NCBI GenBank assembly: GCA_025924845.1
Contig: JAICHN010000108.1
Coordinates: forward strand, 1-12,343
DNA from: Chloroflexota bacterium
GTDB taxonomy: Bacteria > Chloroflexota > UBA5177 > JANWHV01
Length of the DNA: 12,343 nucleotides
Reading direction: 5' to 3'
Position numbers and translations under genes: made by a program. The notes beneath the pieces are model-generated. The model was not told the origin of the DNA and did no database searches. It worked only from the letters and a program-made list of their open reading frames with translations. Shown piece after piece: positions 1 through 7,609 of this stretch (positions within the stretch are counted from its first letter, which is position 1; each line of letters starts with the position of its first letter).

Positions 1-176
1 GGCTCAGGTAACCAGCCCGGAGCAGGAAGCGGCGCAGCAAACGAAAGCGCTGGGAGCAACAGCCGTGTTCTCTGTGCTGATAGGGATGCGCTGAGGAGCA
101 GCACCAACCCGAGAAAGAGGGCCGGCCACCAGAGGCGCAGACGGGTAAGCGAAAGGCACGAAGCGTGATGGTCCAT
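1..176 (-). CDS. N-terminus of a secreted or membrane-anchored protein, cut by the left window edge
   Basis: An open frame of 58 codons starts at the ATG at 176 and runs off the left edge with no stop. A GGGAG ribosome binding site (185-189) lies 8 nt upstream, which decides the start over the nearby ATG at 181. The protein begins with a short polar stretch containing two Arg (TRLRLWW), then a hydrophobic segment (about residues 16-34, PALFLGLVLLLSASLSA) and a Ser-Ala-like cleavage region. This is a classic signal peptide or signal anchor. The remainder is Leu/Pro/Ala rich and not recognisable. The gene follows the S8 protease on the same strand with 74 bp between them and could be co-transcribed, although a strong hairpin lies between. 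The function is unknown. The main uncertainty is whether the frame stays open beyond the window. Confidence 0.5.
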   Translation of the reverse strand, partial: MDHHASCLSLTRLRLWWPALFLGLVLLLSASLSAQRTRLLLPALSFAAPLPAPGWLPE

Positions 177-193
177 GGTGCATACTCCCGGCA

Positions 194-237
194 GGCTATA
201 CTTGCCTAGGCATAAAGTCGCCTAGGCAAGTATAGCC
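194..237. terminator. Perfect 18-bp stem hairpin between the protease and the downstream gene
   Basis: The arms at 194-211 and 220-237 are perfectly complementary over 18 bp with an 8-nt loop (ATAAAGTC). The hairpin begins 14 bp after the protease stop codon and, on the minus strand, ends 4 nt before the ribosome binding site of the next gene. Position suggests a terminator or intercistronic stabiliser. No T-run follows on either strand, so it is not a textbook intrinsic terminator. Each arm contains the 8-bp palindrome GCCTAGGC, so the site could instead be a protein-binding palindrome. Confidence 0.55.
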
Positions 238-250
238 CATTGTTGGGTGC

Positions 251-1999
251 TTAGTTAGGGGGTGGTAGAACGGTAAACGTCTGGGTGGGCGTCACCCGTT
301 GGGTGCTATTGTCGCGCATATACACGGTCCAGGCACCGATGGGATCGGAGCCGCCCGGTTGCAGGCCCAGGCCGACGACCCCCTTCACATCCGCATATGT
401 CGTGAAGCTCGATGTCGGCTGGCCGGGCGGCGTCCAGAAGACGGTAACGGTACCGTTCGCGGTGAAACCGCCGCCCTCGAACTCGAACCATTGCATCGCG
501 CGCTGGCCTGCGTTCGGCACAACCACCATACCGGGGGCCGTGCGCTGGGCATTCGCCAAAGAGAGGGCCACGTTGACGCGCCCCCAGCCGGTTTGATCAT
601 CACGCCCCGGCGGCGCAATATCAGTGGCGCCCGCCTTGATGAACGTCCAGACATCCTTACCGGCGTAGCCGAAGGACATCAGCAGAGCCGACGCTCCCGC
701 GATCTGGGGTGCCGACATACTGGTACCGGCTAGTCGATAGGTGTACGGCGCTAAGCAATTTGTCCCGGCCGGTGGAGTCGGCTCCGTCGGTGCCAGGCTC
801 AACAGCCCATTCCCGTTCCCTTCGCGGGAAGGAGCCGCGAAATCCACCTCCTCGCCGGTTACGGAGTGGTTATCCGGGCTATCCGCTTGGGTACCCGCCA
901 CGTCGATGACAAGTTGAGGGTTGTAGGCCCAATAGGCATCGTCGGCATGCAACTGACCGAAGGCGGCCGGATAGCGGGGCGTATTCCCTGAGAAGTCCAA
1001 GTTGCCGCCTGCGGCCACGATCGTAAGATTACGGGCAGCCGCGGTATCGACGGCCTTCTTGAGGAGATAGATGGCGTCCTGCGGATCGGCGGGGTTGCAG
1101 CCGGGGTATCCTCTTGGGCAGCCCCAACTCATGTTGATGACCGAGGCGCCATGGTCGGCCGCCCAGTTGACTGCAGACGCCCCGTTAGCCACCGGTCCCG
1201 ACGGGCCACAGAATCCATCGTCGGACAAGACATGCAAAGCCATTGGTTGCGATGTATAGCCCACCCCGGCTACATAGAGGCTGTTGTTCGTATCTGCAAC
1301 AGCCAGTCCGCCGACGTGCGAGCCGTGGCCGGTGGTGTCCAATCGGGGGTCGAGGCCGTCGAAGCTTACCCACCTATCGGAGCGATATTTGGCCGCGAAA
1401 TCCGGGTGCGCGATGTTGTCGGAACCCGCCATGTCTAGACCGTCATCGATGATCGCCACCAGCCCGACGCTGCCCAGTCCATGCGAGTAGGTCCAACCGG
1501 TATAGGCGTTGATGGTGGTCAGGTGCTCCTGTTGAGGAGCCAGCGGGTCATTTACGCCGTCGAATCCATGGACAACGGCGTTCACGCTGGCTATTTCCAG
1601 CAGCGGGTTATTGTGCAGGCTGTTCGTCACGGTCAAGGCGGTGCCGGCCGCCACTTTCGCAACGAAGGCGGTGTCCCCGTAAATCGGCCGGCCGAAGCGC
1701 AGACCATACGCAGCCATGAGCGCGTTTTGCTGATCGGGGGTGACATCGGATCGGAAGCGCAAGAGCACCTCATCCTGGACATACTGATCACCCGGATGGA
1801 CGATGGAAGGGTTGGCTAAATACGCCGGGTCGAGCTGGGCGGGGTGATAGTCCGGGGCCGGATAGAGGGCGCCGCTCGGTTCGATGAGGCTGACGCTGAG
1901 TGGAGCTGGGTTCGCATGGGAGTTACCGCCGGTAAGAACACTGGCGACGGCTAAAGACAGCAGGGTCATCACGATCAGGAATGGAGTCTTACTCTTCAC
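251..1999 (-). CDS. Secreted S8-family (subtilisin-like) serine protease
   Basis: This 582-residue protein is an exported subtilase, an endoprotease acting outside the cell. Residues 1-29 form a signal peptide (MKSKTPFLIV, hydrophobic core, cleavage near SHA-N). Residues about 72-145 resemble an I9-type inhibitory propeptide (QDEVLLRFRSDVTP onward). The catalytic domain spans about 160-485: Asp185 in VAIIDDG, His225 in GHGSHVGG, oxyanion Asn333 in VAAGGN and Ser427 in GTSMSAPQIAG, so the full triad is present. Residues about 490-580 form a beta-rich, probably Ig-like, C-terminal domain. The start is GTG at 1999, with an AAGGA ribosome binding site about 9 nt upstream. The stop is TAA at 251. 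Cysteines at 264, 294, 301 and 415 could form disulfides, fitting export. A weak -35/-10 pair (TTGGGT, 17 nt, TATTTA) lies upstream but is not convincing. Confidence 0.95.
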   Translation of the reverse strand: MKSKTPFLIVMTLLSLAVASVLTGGNSHANPAPLSVSLIEPSGALYPAPDYHPAQLDPAYLANPSIVHPGDQYVQDEVLLRFRSDVTPDQQNALMAAYGLRFGRPIYGDTAFVAKVAAGTALTVTNSLHNNPLLEIASVNAVVHGFDGVNDPLAPQQEHLTTINAYTGWTYSHGLGSVGLVAIIDDGLDMAGSDNIAHPDFAAKYRSDRWVSFDGLDPRLDTTGHGSHVGGLAVADTNNSLYVAGVGYTSQPMALHVLSDDGFCGPSGPVANGASAVNWAADHGASVINMSWGCPRGYPGCNPADPQDAIYLLKKAVDTAAARNLTIVAAGGNLDFSGNTPRYPAAFGQLHADDAYWAYNPQLVIDVAGTQADSPDNHSVTGEEVDFAAPSREGNGNGLLSLAPTEPTPPAGTNCLAPYTYRLAGTSMSAPQIAGASALLMSFGYAGKDVWTFIKAGATDIAPPGRDDQTGWGRVNVALSLANAQRTAPGMVVVPNAGQRAMQWFEFEGGGFTANGTVTVFWTPPGQPTSSFTTYADVKGVVGLGLQPGGSDPIGAWTVYMRDNSTQRVTPTQTFTVLPPPN

Positions 2000-2290
2000 A
2001 GAGGTGCTTCCTTTCTTCTTGCTGGTGAGTAAATACGTCCTAGGTGTGCGTGACCCAAGAGTGGATGCCGTTCCACGCCGTCGGCGTAGATTAAATCACC
2101 CCCTTTCACGAGTTATGCCCGGGTGGCAGGGCAAATCCGCATCGAGCCCGGCGGGCTACACTACCAGGGTTGGACCTCCAGCGACATCCCGAAGTCATTT
2201 GCTGGACGCTGGCGATAATAACACAGAGGAAGCCAGTTGTCAATCAGTGCAGCGACGATGGTGCGTGTTGCAATAAGCGGTCACAGGCTC

Positions 2291-2319
2291 TTGACATAGT
2301 ATGGATGACAGTTTATTAT
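2291..2319 (+). promoter_or_regulatory. Sigma-70/sigma-A type promoter
   Basis: A perfect -35 box TTGACA (2291-2296) and a -10 box TATTAT (2314-2319, 5 of 6 to consensus) are separated by exactly 17 nt. Transcription would start near 2326. The next plus-strand gene begins at 2801, so the transcript would have either a leader of about 475 nt or a separate small RNA product. Confidence 0.55.
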
Positions 2320-2325
2320 GGAGTA

Positions 2326-2461
2326 GGGCCCAGGGTTGCCATATTCCGTTCCTGATGGTGGTTGGGGGCCGCAGAAGCCGCCAACCTGAGGCGCCGGCTT
2401 GCGCCACACGGGAGTGCGCAGACACAACCGAAAGCCCTCTTCGAAAGCGGAGTTCTCCCTG
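2326..2461 (+). ncRNA. Candidate structured small RNA or long 5' leader
   Basis: Immediately after the promoter at 2291-2319 the sequence contains consecutive stem-loops. One is GGTTGG (2360-2365) with CCAACC (2381-2386), enclosing a further GGC/GCC pair. The next is GGCGC (2390-2394) with GCGCC (2401-2405). A possible closing pair is CAGGG (2331-2335) with CCCTG (2457-2461). No coding frame with a ribosome binding site fits this stretch. The 3' end is a guess because no T-run terminator is visible. I do not recognise a known RNA family. Confidence 0.2.
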
Positions 2462-2800
2462 TTGACACGACAGTAGCTATTTGAATGAGCCAGCAACGCG
2501 GTGCCCCACCTTCGCCAAGCGCAGCGCCAGCAGCGACGAACATGAGTAAGCACAGGCACCGCAGCAGTCACACATAGCTACTACGTGGGTCCATAGTGGA
2601 CTGCTGTTGCTCGACGCTGTTACTTGAGTGTTCGTGCCGCAATAGGTGAAATCCGTAAATTGATTTTAAGGATTGTTCATCGAATATTTACCGCGAAATA
2701 GACCAACCCAAGTCGGAATACTACTTATCCACGAAACCGTGCCCGAAAGCAGTAGGCTAGAGGGGCAGGCGCGCTTAAATGCAGGAGGAGGTCGAGAGCG

Positions 2801-4921
2801 ATGGTAAGGAAGAGCAATGCCCGTTTGTTTGTTGTTCGCATGTTCTGTATTCTGATCGCCGTGCTGCTAGGCTTGGTTCTACTCACTACCAAGCAAGGCT
2901 CCCTGGAGGGATCAACAGTTGGCGCCGCACCCGTCAACACAGCCACCCCCACCCCGACTCCCGCTGTCGAACCTTCGAGTTACGTGCGGCGGGCCGAATT
3001 CGCTCACGATCTGGTGGCCTCCGAGACCAACTGGGAGCAAACGTATTCGGGGGCACAAGTATTCGCGGACGTGCTGCCAGGCACTTCCACCTGGGCCGCC
3101 ATCCATATTGCTTATACACATGGCGCGGTTAATGGTTACGCCTGTGGGGAACTGGGCGAACCCTGTGGAGTCGCGCAACAGCCTTATTTTCGCCCCGCTG
3201 CTTTTTTGACTCGCGGCGATTTCGCCCAGATGGTGCGCCAGGCCAGTCAATGGGCTCCCGTTAATCGGTGTCCACAGGCCACATTCTCAGATGTGCCTTG
3301 CGGGAGCGCGTATTATGTGGATGTGGAAACCGCGTTCGCCCATGGGATCATCGCTGGCTATCCCGATGGAACCTTCCGCCCGGATGAGTTCATCCTGGCC
3401 AGCGACGTCCGGTTGCCCCCGCCCGGTCCAGCCGCCACGCCAGAAGCACCCGCGCAGGCGACAGCGACACCGGCTAGCGGCAGCCGCCTCCCGGCGCCTA
3501 CGCCAACCGGAAAGCCGGGTTCCGCACCTGCTTCCGGGGCTGGTCCAGACAGCGTTGCCCTGCCCGCTGGCAACCGGTTCGGGGTCAACATCGTCTCATA
3601 TTTGTATTCGCCCACCCCTACACGGCCTGATGAAGTGCTCATGAAACAAGCGAATACACAAATTGTGCGTGTGATGCTCAATTGGAGTGTAATTCAACCA
3701 GGTGATAACCAGCAGTGGTGTTGGGCCAACTGCTACCCCTCCACCGATAATCTCATGAGCCGGATACAGGGTCAGCAGATGAACGTGGATCTGGTCTTCG
3801 TAGGCGTTCCCTATTGGGCTTGCCTGCATCCGAACCCTAGCTATAATAAGTGCGCTGATGGTTACACAGACGTCATTGACCCTGCTCGCTATGCGGACTT
3901 CTATTACTTTGCGAAACAGGTTGTCGCGCGCTACGCGGTTTCGCCCTATACCGTTGTGAAGATGGTGGAGATTATCAATGAACCAGACGTGCTTAACGGG
4001 TGGGGGGCCAACGACGCCCAGATCGATCAGTACGCCGTACTCCTGCAAAACGCATATTCCCAAATCCATACCGTCAAGCCTGACCTCCCGGTCATGATTG
4101 GGGGGCTGGCCTACACACCGGGCCTCGCCAACACGAACTTCCTGCCCCGTGTACTTGCCAGTGCCGGGTTATCTACCGACGCGATCAACTTCCACCATTA
4201 CGATGACAATCTGGTCTTGAACAATTACCCGAACCAGGAAGCAACGGTCGTCGCGCAAATCCGTAATACATCTGGAGCGAGTGGCAAGCCGCTCATCTGG
4301 TCGGAGGGTGGCGCCCTTAGCGCAAATGTCACCTGTGGGTCGTCGACCCATTATGGGGATCCGGTTTCCCAGGCAGCGTACGTGCCACGTATGCTCGGTC
4401 GGGCATTCAGCCTAGATGTTAAGACCACCACTTGGTTCTGGTTCCACGATTTTCTTCCTTCTGGCAACCCATGTCCTTACTACTATTATGGCTTAGTAAC
4501 CGCGCAAGCCTCCGTGACACCTGGTACCGAGAATAGCCTTAAACCCTCCTACACGGCGTTTCAGGCCGCGGCGTACTATATGGGCGATCTGAACTCATCA
4601 TACCGTCTTGCGTTGACCTCTGCTAATCTGTGGGGTCCAGCGGGTGCTGGAGAAGGCTATTCCTTCAACCGGCAGCACCCAGGAGATGTGAACTACGGGC
4701 TGATCGTCGCCTGGGAAAACCAGCCTGGGGTGACATTAGCGATCTCAACTAACTCCACGTTCATCGGCTTCGCGGACATCAACGGCAGCTTCAAGTGCTT
4801 CACCTACTATCCATCCAGGTGCCAGCAGAGCGGTAATTGGTGGATTTGGCCTTTCGACAACGAACCAGGCATGGACCCCAAGAGTCCAATCTACGCCCTC
4901 CTGCAAACCGTTTATCCGTAG
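2801..4921 (+). CDS. SLH-repeat protein with a C-terminal clan-A-type glycoside hydrolase domain
   Basis: This 706-residue exported protein probably cleaves polysaccharide at the cell surface; the substrate is unknown. Residues 9-29 are a hydrophobic signal peptide or anchor. SLH repeats lie at about 88-148 (VFADV...NGY...YFRP...TRGDFAQMV) and 162-203 (FSDVP...IIAGYPDGTFRPDE), the second lacking its tail. A Pro/Thr/Ala/Gly linker covers 205-257. The catalytic barrel spans about 258-560, with Asn393-Glu394-Pro395 (VEIINEP) as the acid/base and Glu502 (LIWSEGG) as the likely nucleophile; HHY at 465-467 fits a GH5/GH39-like clan-A fold. Residues about 595-706 look like a beta-sandwich. The start ATG has GGAGGAGG 9 nt upstream. 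The stop is 81 bp before the next gene on the same strand, which shares its SLH variant. The precise GH family cannot be assigned by eye. Confidence 0.85.
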   Translation: MVRKSNARLFVVRMFCILIAVLLGLVLLTTKQGSLEGSTVGAAPVNTATPTPTPAVEPSSYVRRAEFAHDLVASETNWEQTYSGAQVFADVLPGTSTWAAIHIAYTHGAVNGYACGELGEPCGVAQQPYFRPAAFLTRGDFAQMVRQASQWAPVNRCPQATFSDVPCGSAYYVDVETAFAHGIIAGYPDGTFRPDEFILASDVRLPPPGPAATPEAPAQATATPASGSRLPAPTPTGKPGSAPASGAGPDSVALPAGNRFGVNIVSYLYSPTPTRPDEVLMKQANTQIVRVMLNWSVIQPGDNQQWCWANCYPSTDNLMSRIQGQQMNVDLVFVGVPYWACLHPNPSYNKCADGYTDVIDPARYADFYYFAKQVVARYAVSPYTVVKMVEIINEPDVLNGWGANDAQIDQYAVLLQNAYSQIHTVKPDLPVMIGGLAYTPGLANTNFLPRVLASAGLSTDAINFHHYDDNLVLNNYPNQEATVVAQIRNTSGASGKPLIWSEGGALSANVTCGSSTHYGDPVSQAAYVPRMLGRAFSLDVKTTTWFWFHDFLPSGNPCPYYYYGLVTAQASVTPGTENSLKPSYTAFQAAAYYMGDLNSSYRLALTSANLWGPAGAGEGYSFNRQHPGDVNYGLIVAWENQPGVTLAISTNSTFIGFADINGSFKCFTYYPSRCQQSGNWWIWPFDNEPGMDPKSPIYALLQTVYP

Positions 4922-4942
4922 GAGGCGAGGCGATCCGTCGCA

Positions 4943-4981
4943 GCGCGCCCGCGATCCTGCTGGTGCTGATCACGGGCGCGC
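4943..4981. repeat. Intercistronic GC-rich hairpin
   Basis: Perfect 9-bp arms GCGCGCCCG (4943-4951) and CGGGCGCGC (4973-4981) enclose a 21-nt loop that itself contains two GATC sites able to extend the pairing. It fills most of the 81-bp gap between the hydrolase stop and the next ribosome binding site. No T-run follows, so it more likely stabilises RNA ends or modulates readthrough than terminates. Confidence 0.4.
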
Positions 4982-5002
4982 CGTTCGCAAAGGAGATCGG
5001 CA

Positions 5003-6874
5003 ATGCGAATCACATGGATACACTGGCACCGCTGGGTTGCGCTGGCCATCGCGATCCTTCTAGTGGGGTTCCTGGTGGGTGGTAGCCGCGCTTCCCAGGC
5101 GGCTTCCTTGCATATGCAGCCGGTTGGTCCTGCCGGGGTGTTCGCGACGACTGCCCGACTCCTTGGAAGTACACCGACTGCGACGACTAGCCCGGTACAG
5201 CCCACCGTGTCGCCGTCGGCAACGGCCACTGCCTCAGCAAGTCCTGCTGTCTCAGCAACGGCGACACCCACTGCCCCGCAGCTCCTGCCGGGCAGCCCAA
5301 CGCCTGCTTGGTGGCAGATGACCAATCCCAATATCGGCCGTCTCGGCGGAGTGGCTGCCGGCAAAAGCGATGATGTTTGGGCTACGGGTAGCGGAATCCT
5401 GCACTGGGCCGGCGCCGTCTGGCAAACCGCGCCGGCCCCAACTCCAGCGGATCCAACCTTTGCGTTCGCGAAGGCGAGCGCGGCGGCGGTGGACAGCATC
5501 TGGGCCGTCGGGAACACCGATTTCGATCGGGCGGTCGGGGTGGCGCACTGGAACGGCCAGGCCTGGACTCTCATCTATTACACCCCTGGCCTCCTGGGGC
5601 CTGATATCTCACCGGGGGCCGAGTTGCATGACGTCACTGCGTACGCTGCCGACGGCGCGTATGCCGTTCGTGTGGACTATAATATCACCAACGCCAATAG
5701 CATCCTCCTGCAATGCACGGGTACCACCTGCACCCCGATCGCCACGGCTGCTGGCGGGTATCTCACGATCGGCTATGGCGTTGCAGGCTTCAGCGCCACG
5801 AATGCCTGGCTGGTGGGCGTGCAAGTCGCCGATCCTGGTGGACCGGCAACGACCTTGCTGTTGCATTGGGACGGGCAGACGCTGCAGTCGGTACCCAGCC
5901 CGGACATCGGCGAATTAGACGGGATCGCCGGCTCGGCACCCGATGACATCTGGGCGGTCGGTGGAGGGGGTATCCTCCACTGGGACGGGCTGACTTGGCG
6001 CCAAGTACCCAGTCCGGCCGGCGCCCGGACAATCAGCGCCCGGGCACGTGACGATGCCTGGGCGGTGGGCGATACTGGCTTCCTGCACTGGGATGGGCAG
6101 ACCTGGCAACTCGTGCCGGGGGCGCGCGGTACGCTGAACTCTATCCTGGCCCTGGCCACCGCTGATGCCTGGGCCGTTGGCGCCGACGCGCAGGATCACT
6201 CTTTGATCGAGCGTTACACGAGTCTGCCGGCGTTCGCCGATGTGCCGGTGACGGCGCCCTTCTACCCCTACATCGCCTGGATGGCCGACCGTGGCTACAT
6301 CAGCGGCTACACCTGTGGCGGCCCCAGCGAGCCGTGTGACGCGTACACGCGGCCCTACTTCCGCTCTGGTGCAAACGTCACGCGGGCCCAACTGCTCAAG
6401 ATGGTGGTCGCCGCCGCCGCCTGGCCGCTCCTGACCCCACCAACACCGACCTTCGCCGACGTGCCCACCAGCAGTCCTTTCTACGCGGTGATCGAGACCG
6501 GGGCGGCACATGGCATTATCAGTGGTTACACATGCGGTGGGCCGGGCGAGCCGTGTGATCCGCAGCAGCGCCCCTACTTCCGTCCGTACGCGAACATCAC
6601 GCGCGGGCAGTTGGCGAAGGTCATCAGTCTGGCGCGAGGTTATCCGCTCCCCGCCCCGACCCCGCCGACCTTTGCCGATGTGCCACCCAGCCATCCCTTC
6701 TACGGCTATATCGAGGCGGTAGCCGCGCAGGGGGTGGTCAGCGGCTACAGTTGCGGCGGGCCCGGCGAGCCGTGTCCCGGGGTCTACTTCCGGCCGGGGA
6801 ACAGCGCCACCCGCGGCCAAGTCGCCAAGTTTGTCACCCTGGCTTACCAGGCACCCAGGCAGCGCGCACCCTAA
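5003..6874 (+). CDS. Surface protein with a WAVG-type beta-propeller and three SLH repeats
   Basis: This 623-residue exported protein has a signal peptide or anchor (about residues 10-34) and a Thr/Ser/Ala/Pro-rich stalk (56-100). Blade-like repeats of the form DDxWAVGxxxxLxHWDGxxWxxVPSP begin near residues 123, 164, 217, 266, 314, 350 and 387. That makes about seven copies and suggests a seven-bladed propeller; the third is degenerate (DGAYAVRV). Three C-terminal SLH repeats at about 409-471, 483-546 and 556-616 should bind the cell wall or its secondary polymer. Each carries a GY(T/S)CGGPxEPC insert with two Cys. No catalytic motif is seen, so a binding or structural role is likely. The start ATG has AAGGAG 7 nt upstream. 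It lies 81 bp behind the SLH glycoside hydrolase and may share its transcript. Confidence 0.85.
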   Translation: MRITWIHWHRWVALAIAILLVGFLVGGSRASQAASLHMQPVGPAGVFATTARLLGSTPTATTSPVQPTVSPSATATASASPAVSATATPTAPQLLPGSPTPAWWQMTNPNIGRLGGVAAGKSDDVWATGSGILHWAGAVWQTAPAPTPADPTFAFAKASAAAVDSIWAVGNTDFDRAVGVAHWNGQAWTLIYYTPGLLGPDISPGAELHDVTAYAADGAYAVRVDYNITNANSILLQCTGTTCTPIATAAGGYLTIGYGVAGFSATNAWLVGVQVADPGGPATTLLLHWDGQTLQSVPSPDIGELDGIAGSAPDDIWAVGGGGILHWDGLTWRQVPSPAGARTISARARDDAWAVGDTGFLHWDGQTWQLVPGARGTLNSILALATADAWAVGADAQDHSLIERYTSLPAFADVPVTAPFYPYIAWMADRGYISGYTCGGPSEPCDAYTRPYFRSGANVTRAQLLKMVVAAAAWPLLTPPTPTFADVPTSSPFYAVIETGAAHGIISGYTCGGPGEPCDPQQRPYFRPYANITRGQLAKVISLARGYPLPAPTPPTFADVPPSHPFYGYIEAVAAQGVVSGYSCGGPGEPCPGVYFRPGNSATRGQVAKFVTLAYQAPRQRAP

Positions 6875-6950
6875 AGCGCACCTGGGATGGCCAGCGCAAG
6901 GGGGATCAAGGGAGCGCGAAAGGAAGGTCATCGGCCAGTGCTGCTGGCGA

Positions 6951-6970
6951 TCATGCCCTTTCTGGCATGA
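6951..6970. terminator. Short hairpin downstream of the propeller gene
   Basis: Perfect arms TCATGCC (6951-6957) and GGCATGA (6964-6970) enclose a 6-nt loop, about 77 bp after the propeller gene stop. Position fits a transcription end, but there is no T-run after it, so the assignment is tentative. Confidence 0.3.
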
Positions 6971-7267
6971 ATGGGCGCTATTTGGTGATCGCCTGGGTCG
7001 TGCTAACGAACGCGGAGGAGAGCGCCTCGGTGCTCCTATCCTGCCCGCGGAGTGAGTAAGTACTGTAACATGTTGCTGTAGTGAAGCGTGCTCCTTGCTC
7101 CCTTCGTCGGCGCTTCGATTGGTGGGGGTGATGCGAGAGGCAGCGACCGTTCCTTAATGTCGGAACGCCTTCTGGGAAAGAATCGCACCGCAGTAGTAAC
7201 GTCCATCCCCTCCGTTACATTTGGCTTCCCTCGGTGCATTAGCAGGGTTTCGCACCAACAGAGCAAA

Positions 7268-7341
7268 TGGGACATCAAGAATTCGGCTCGCGCCCTGCAG
7301 CACCCGCAGTATGAGCGGCGTGTCTAATTCCACATGTCCCA
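7268..7341. repeat. Spaced imperfect inverted repeat
   Basis: The motif TGGGACAT-N3-GAATT occurs at 7268-7283 on the plus strand and again, inverted, at 7326-7341. The two copies face each other across about 42 bp. It could be a remnant of a small mobile element or a binding site pair; no gene lies between. Confidence 0.35.
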
Positions 7342-7399
7342 AATTCCAAGTAGAGCAAGATCCTGATTAGTGGAAGCAGGCGGCCGACCCGTCGCAGCA

Positions 7400-7433
7400 A
7401 ACTCGACCGAGAAGGATGCTTCTCGGTCGAGTT
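7400..7433. repeat. Perfect 15-bp stem with 4-nt loop
   Basis: AACTCGACCGAGAAG (7400-7414) pairs perfectly with 7419-7433 across a GATG tetraloop. It is not followed by a T-run on either strand and no gene ends close by, so its role as terminator, binding site or RNA element is open. Confidence 0.5.
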
Positions 7434-7609
7434 GACCCTTCACTCGCTTCTTCCCCGTGCGGAATTCGTACCTTTTTGCACTCCAACTTGCCCATCCTTC
7501 TGTAGCACGGCCTCGTGCGTAATCGCTCATCCGCGCTCGTCCTAAAATCCGTTCTACATTCAACGTCTCATTTGCTGCGCCCTACGCACGGTTTTGCTAC
7601 TCTGTTGCT

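Larger units (their letters stand above)
2000..2800. other. Divergent intergenic region without a convincing protein gene
   Basis: About 800 bp separate the minus-strand protease from the plus-strand glycoside hydrolase. Open frames here are short, overlap one another on both strands and have no recognisable domain or good ribosome binding site. The region holds one good promoter (2291-2319), a hairpin-rich stretch after it, and an AT-richer segment at about 2640-2720 where the hydrolase promoter probably lies. I could not pick clear -35/-10 boxes there. Confidence 0.6.

Noticed and set aside
2462..2490. Second TTGACA box as a promoter
   Set aside because: The sequence 16-18 nt downstream (AATGAG region) does not resemble a -10 box.
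2240..2571. Overlapping short minus-strand frames in the divergent intergenic region
   Set aside because: Several frames of similar length overlap each other, without ribosome binding sites or domains, and they lie opposite the candidate RNA promoter.
4912..5574. Minus-strand open frame of 220 codons at the start of the propeller gene
   Set aside because: Opposite the signal peptide and Thr/Pro linker of a supported gene; Ala/Val-rich shadow with no domain.
5915..6931. Minus-strand open frame of 338 codons opposite the propeller gene
   Set aside because: It is antisense to a clear repeat-containing secreted protein in GC-rich DNA, has no recognisable domain and its composition (Arg/Gly-rich) is that of a shadow frame.
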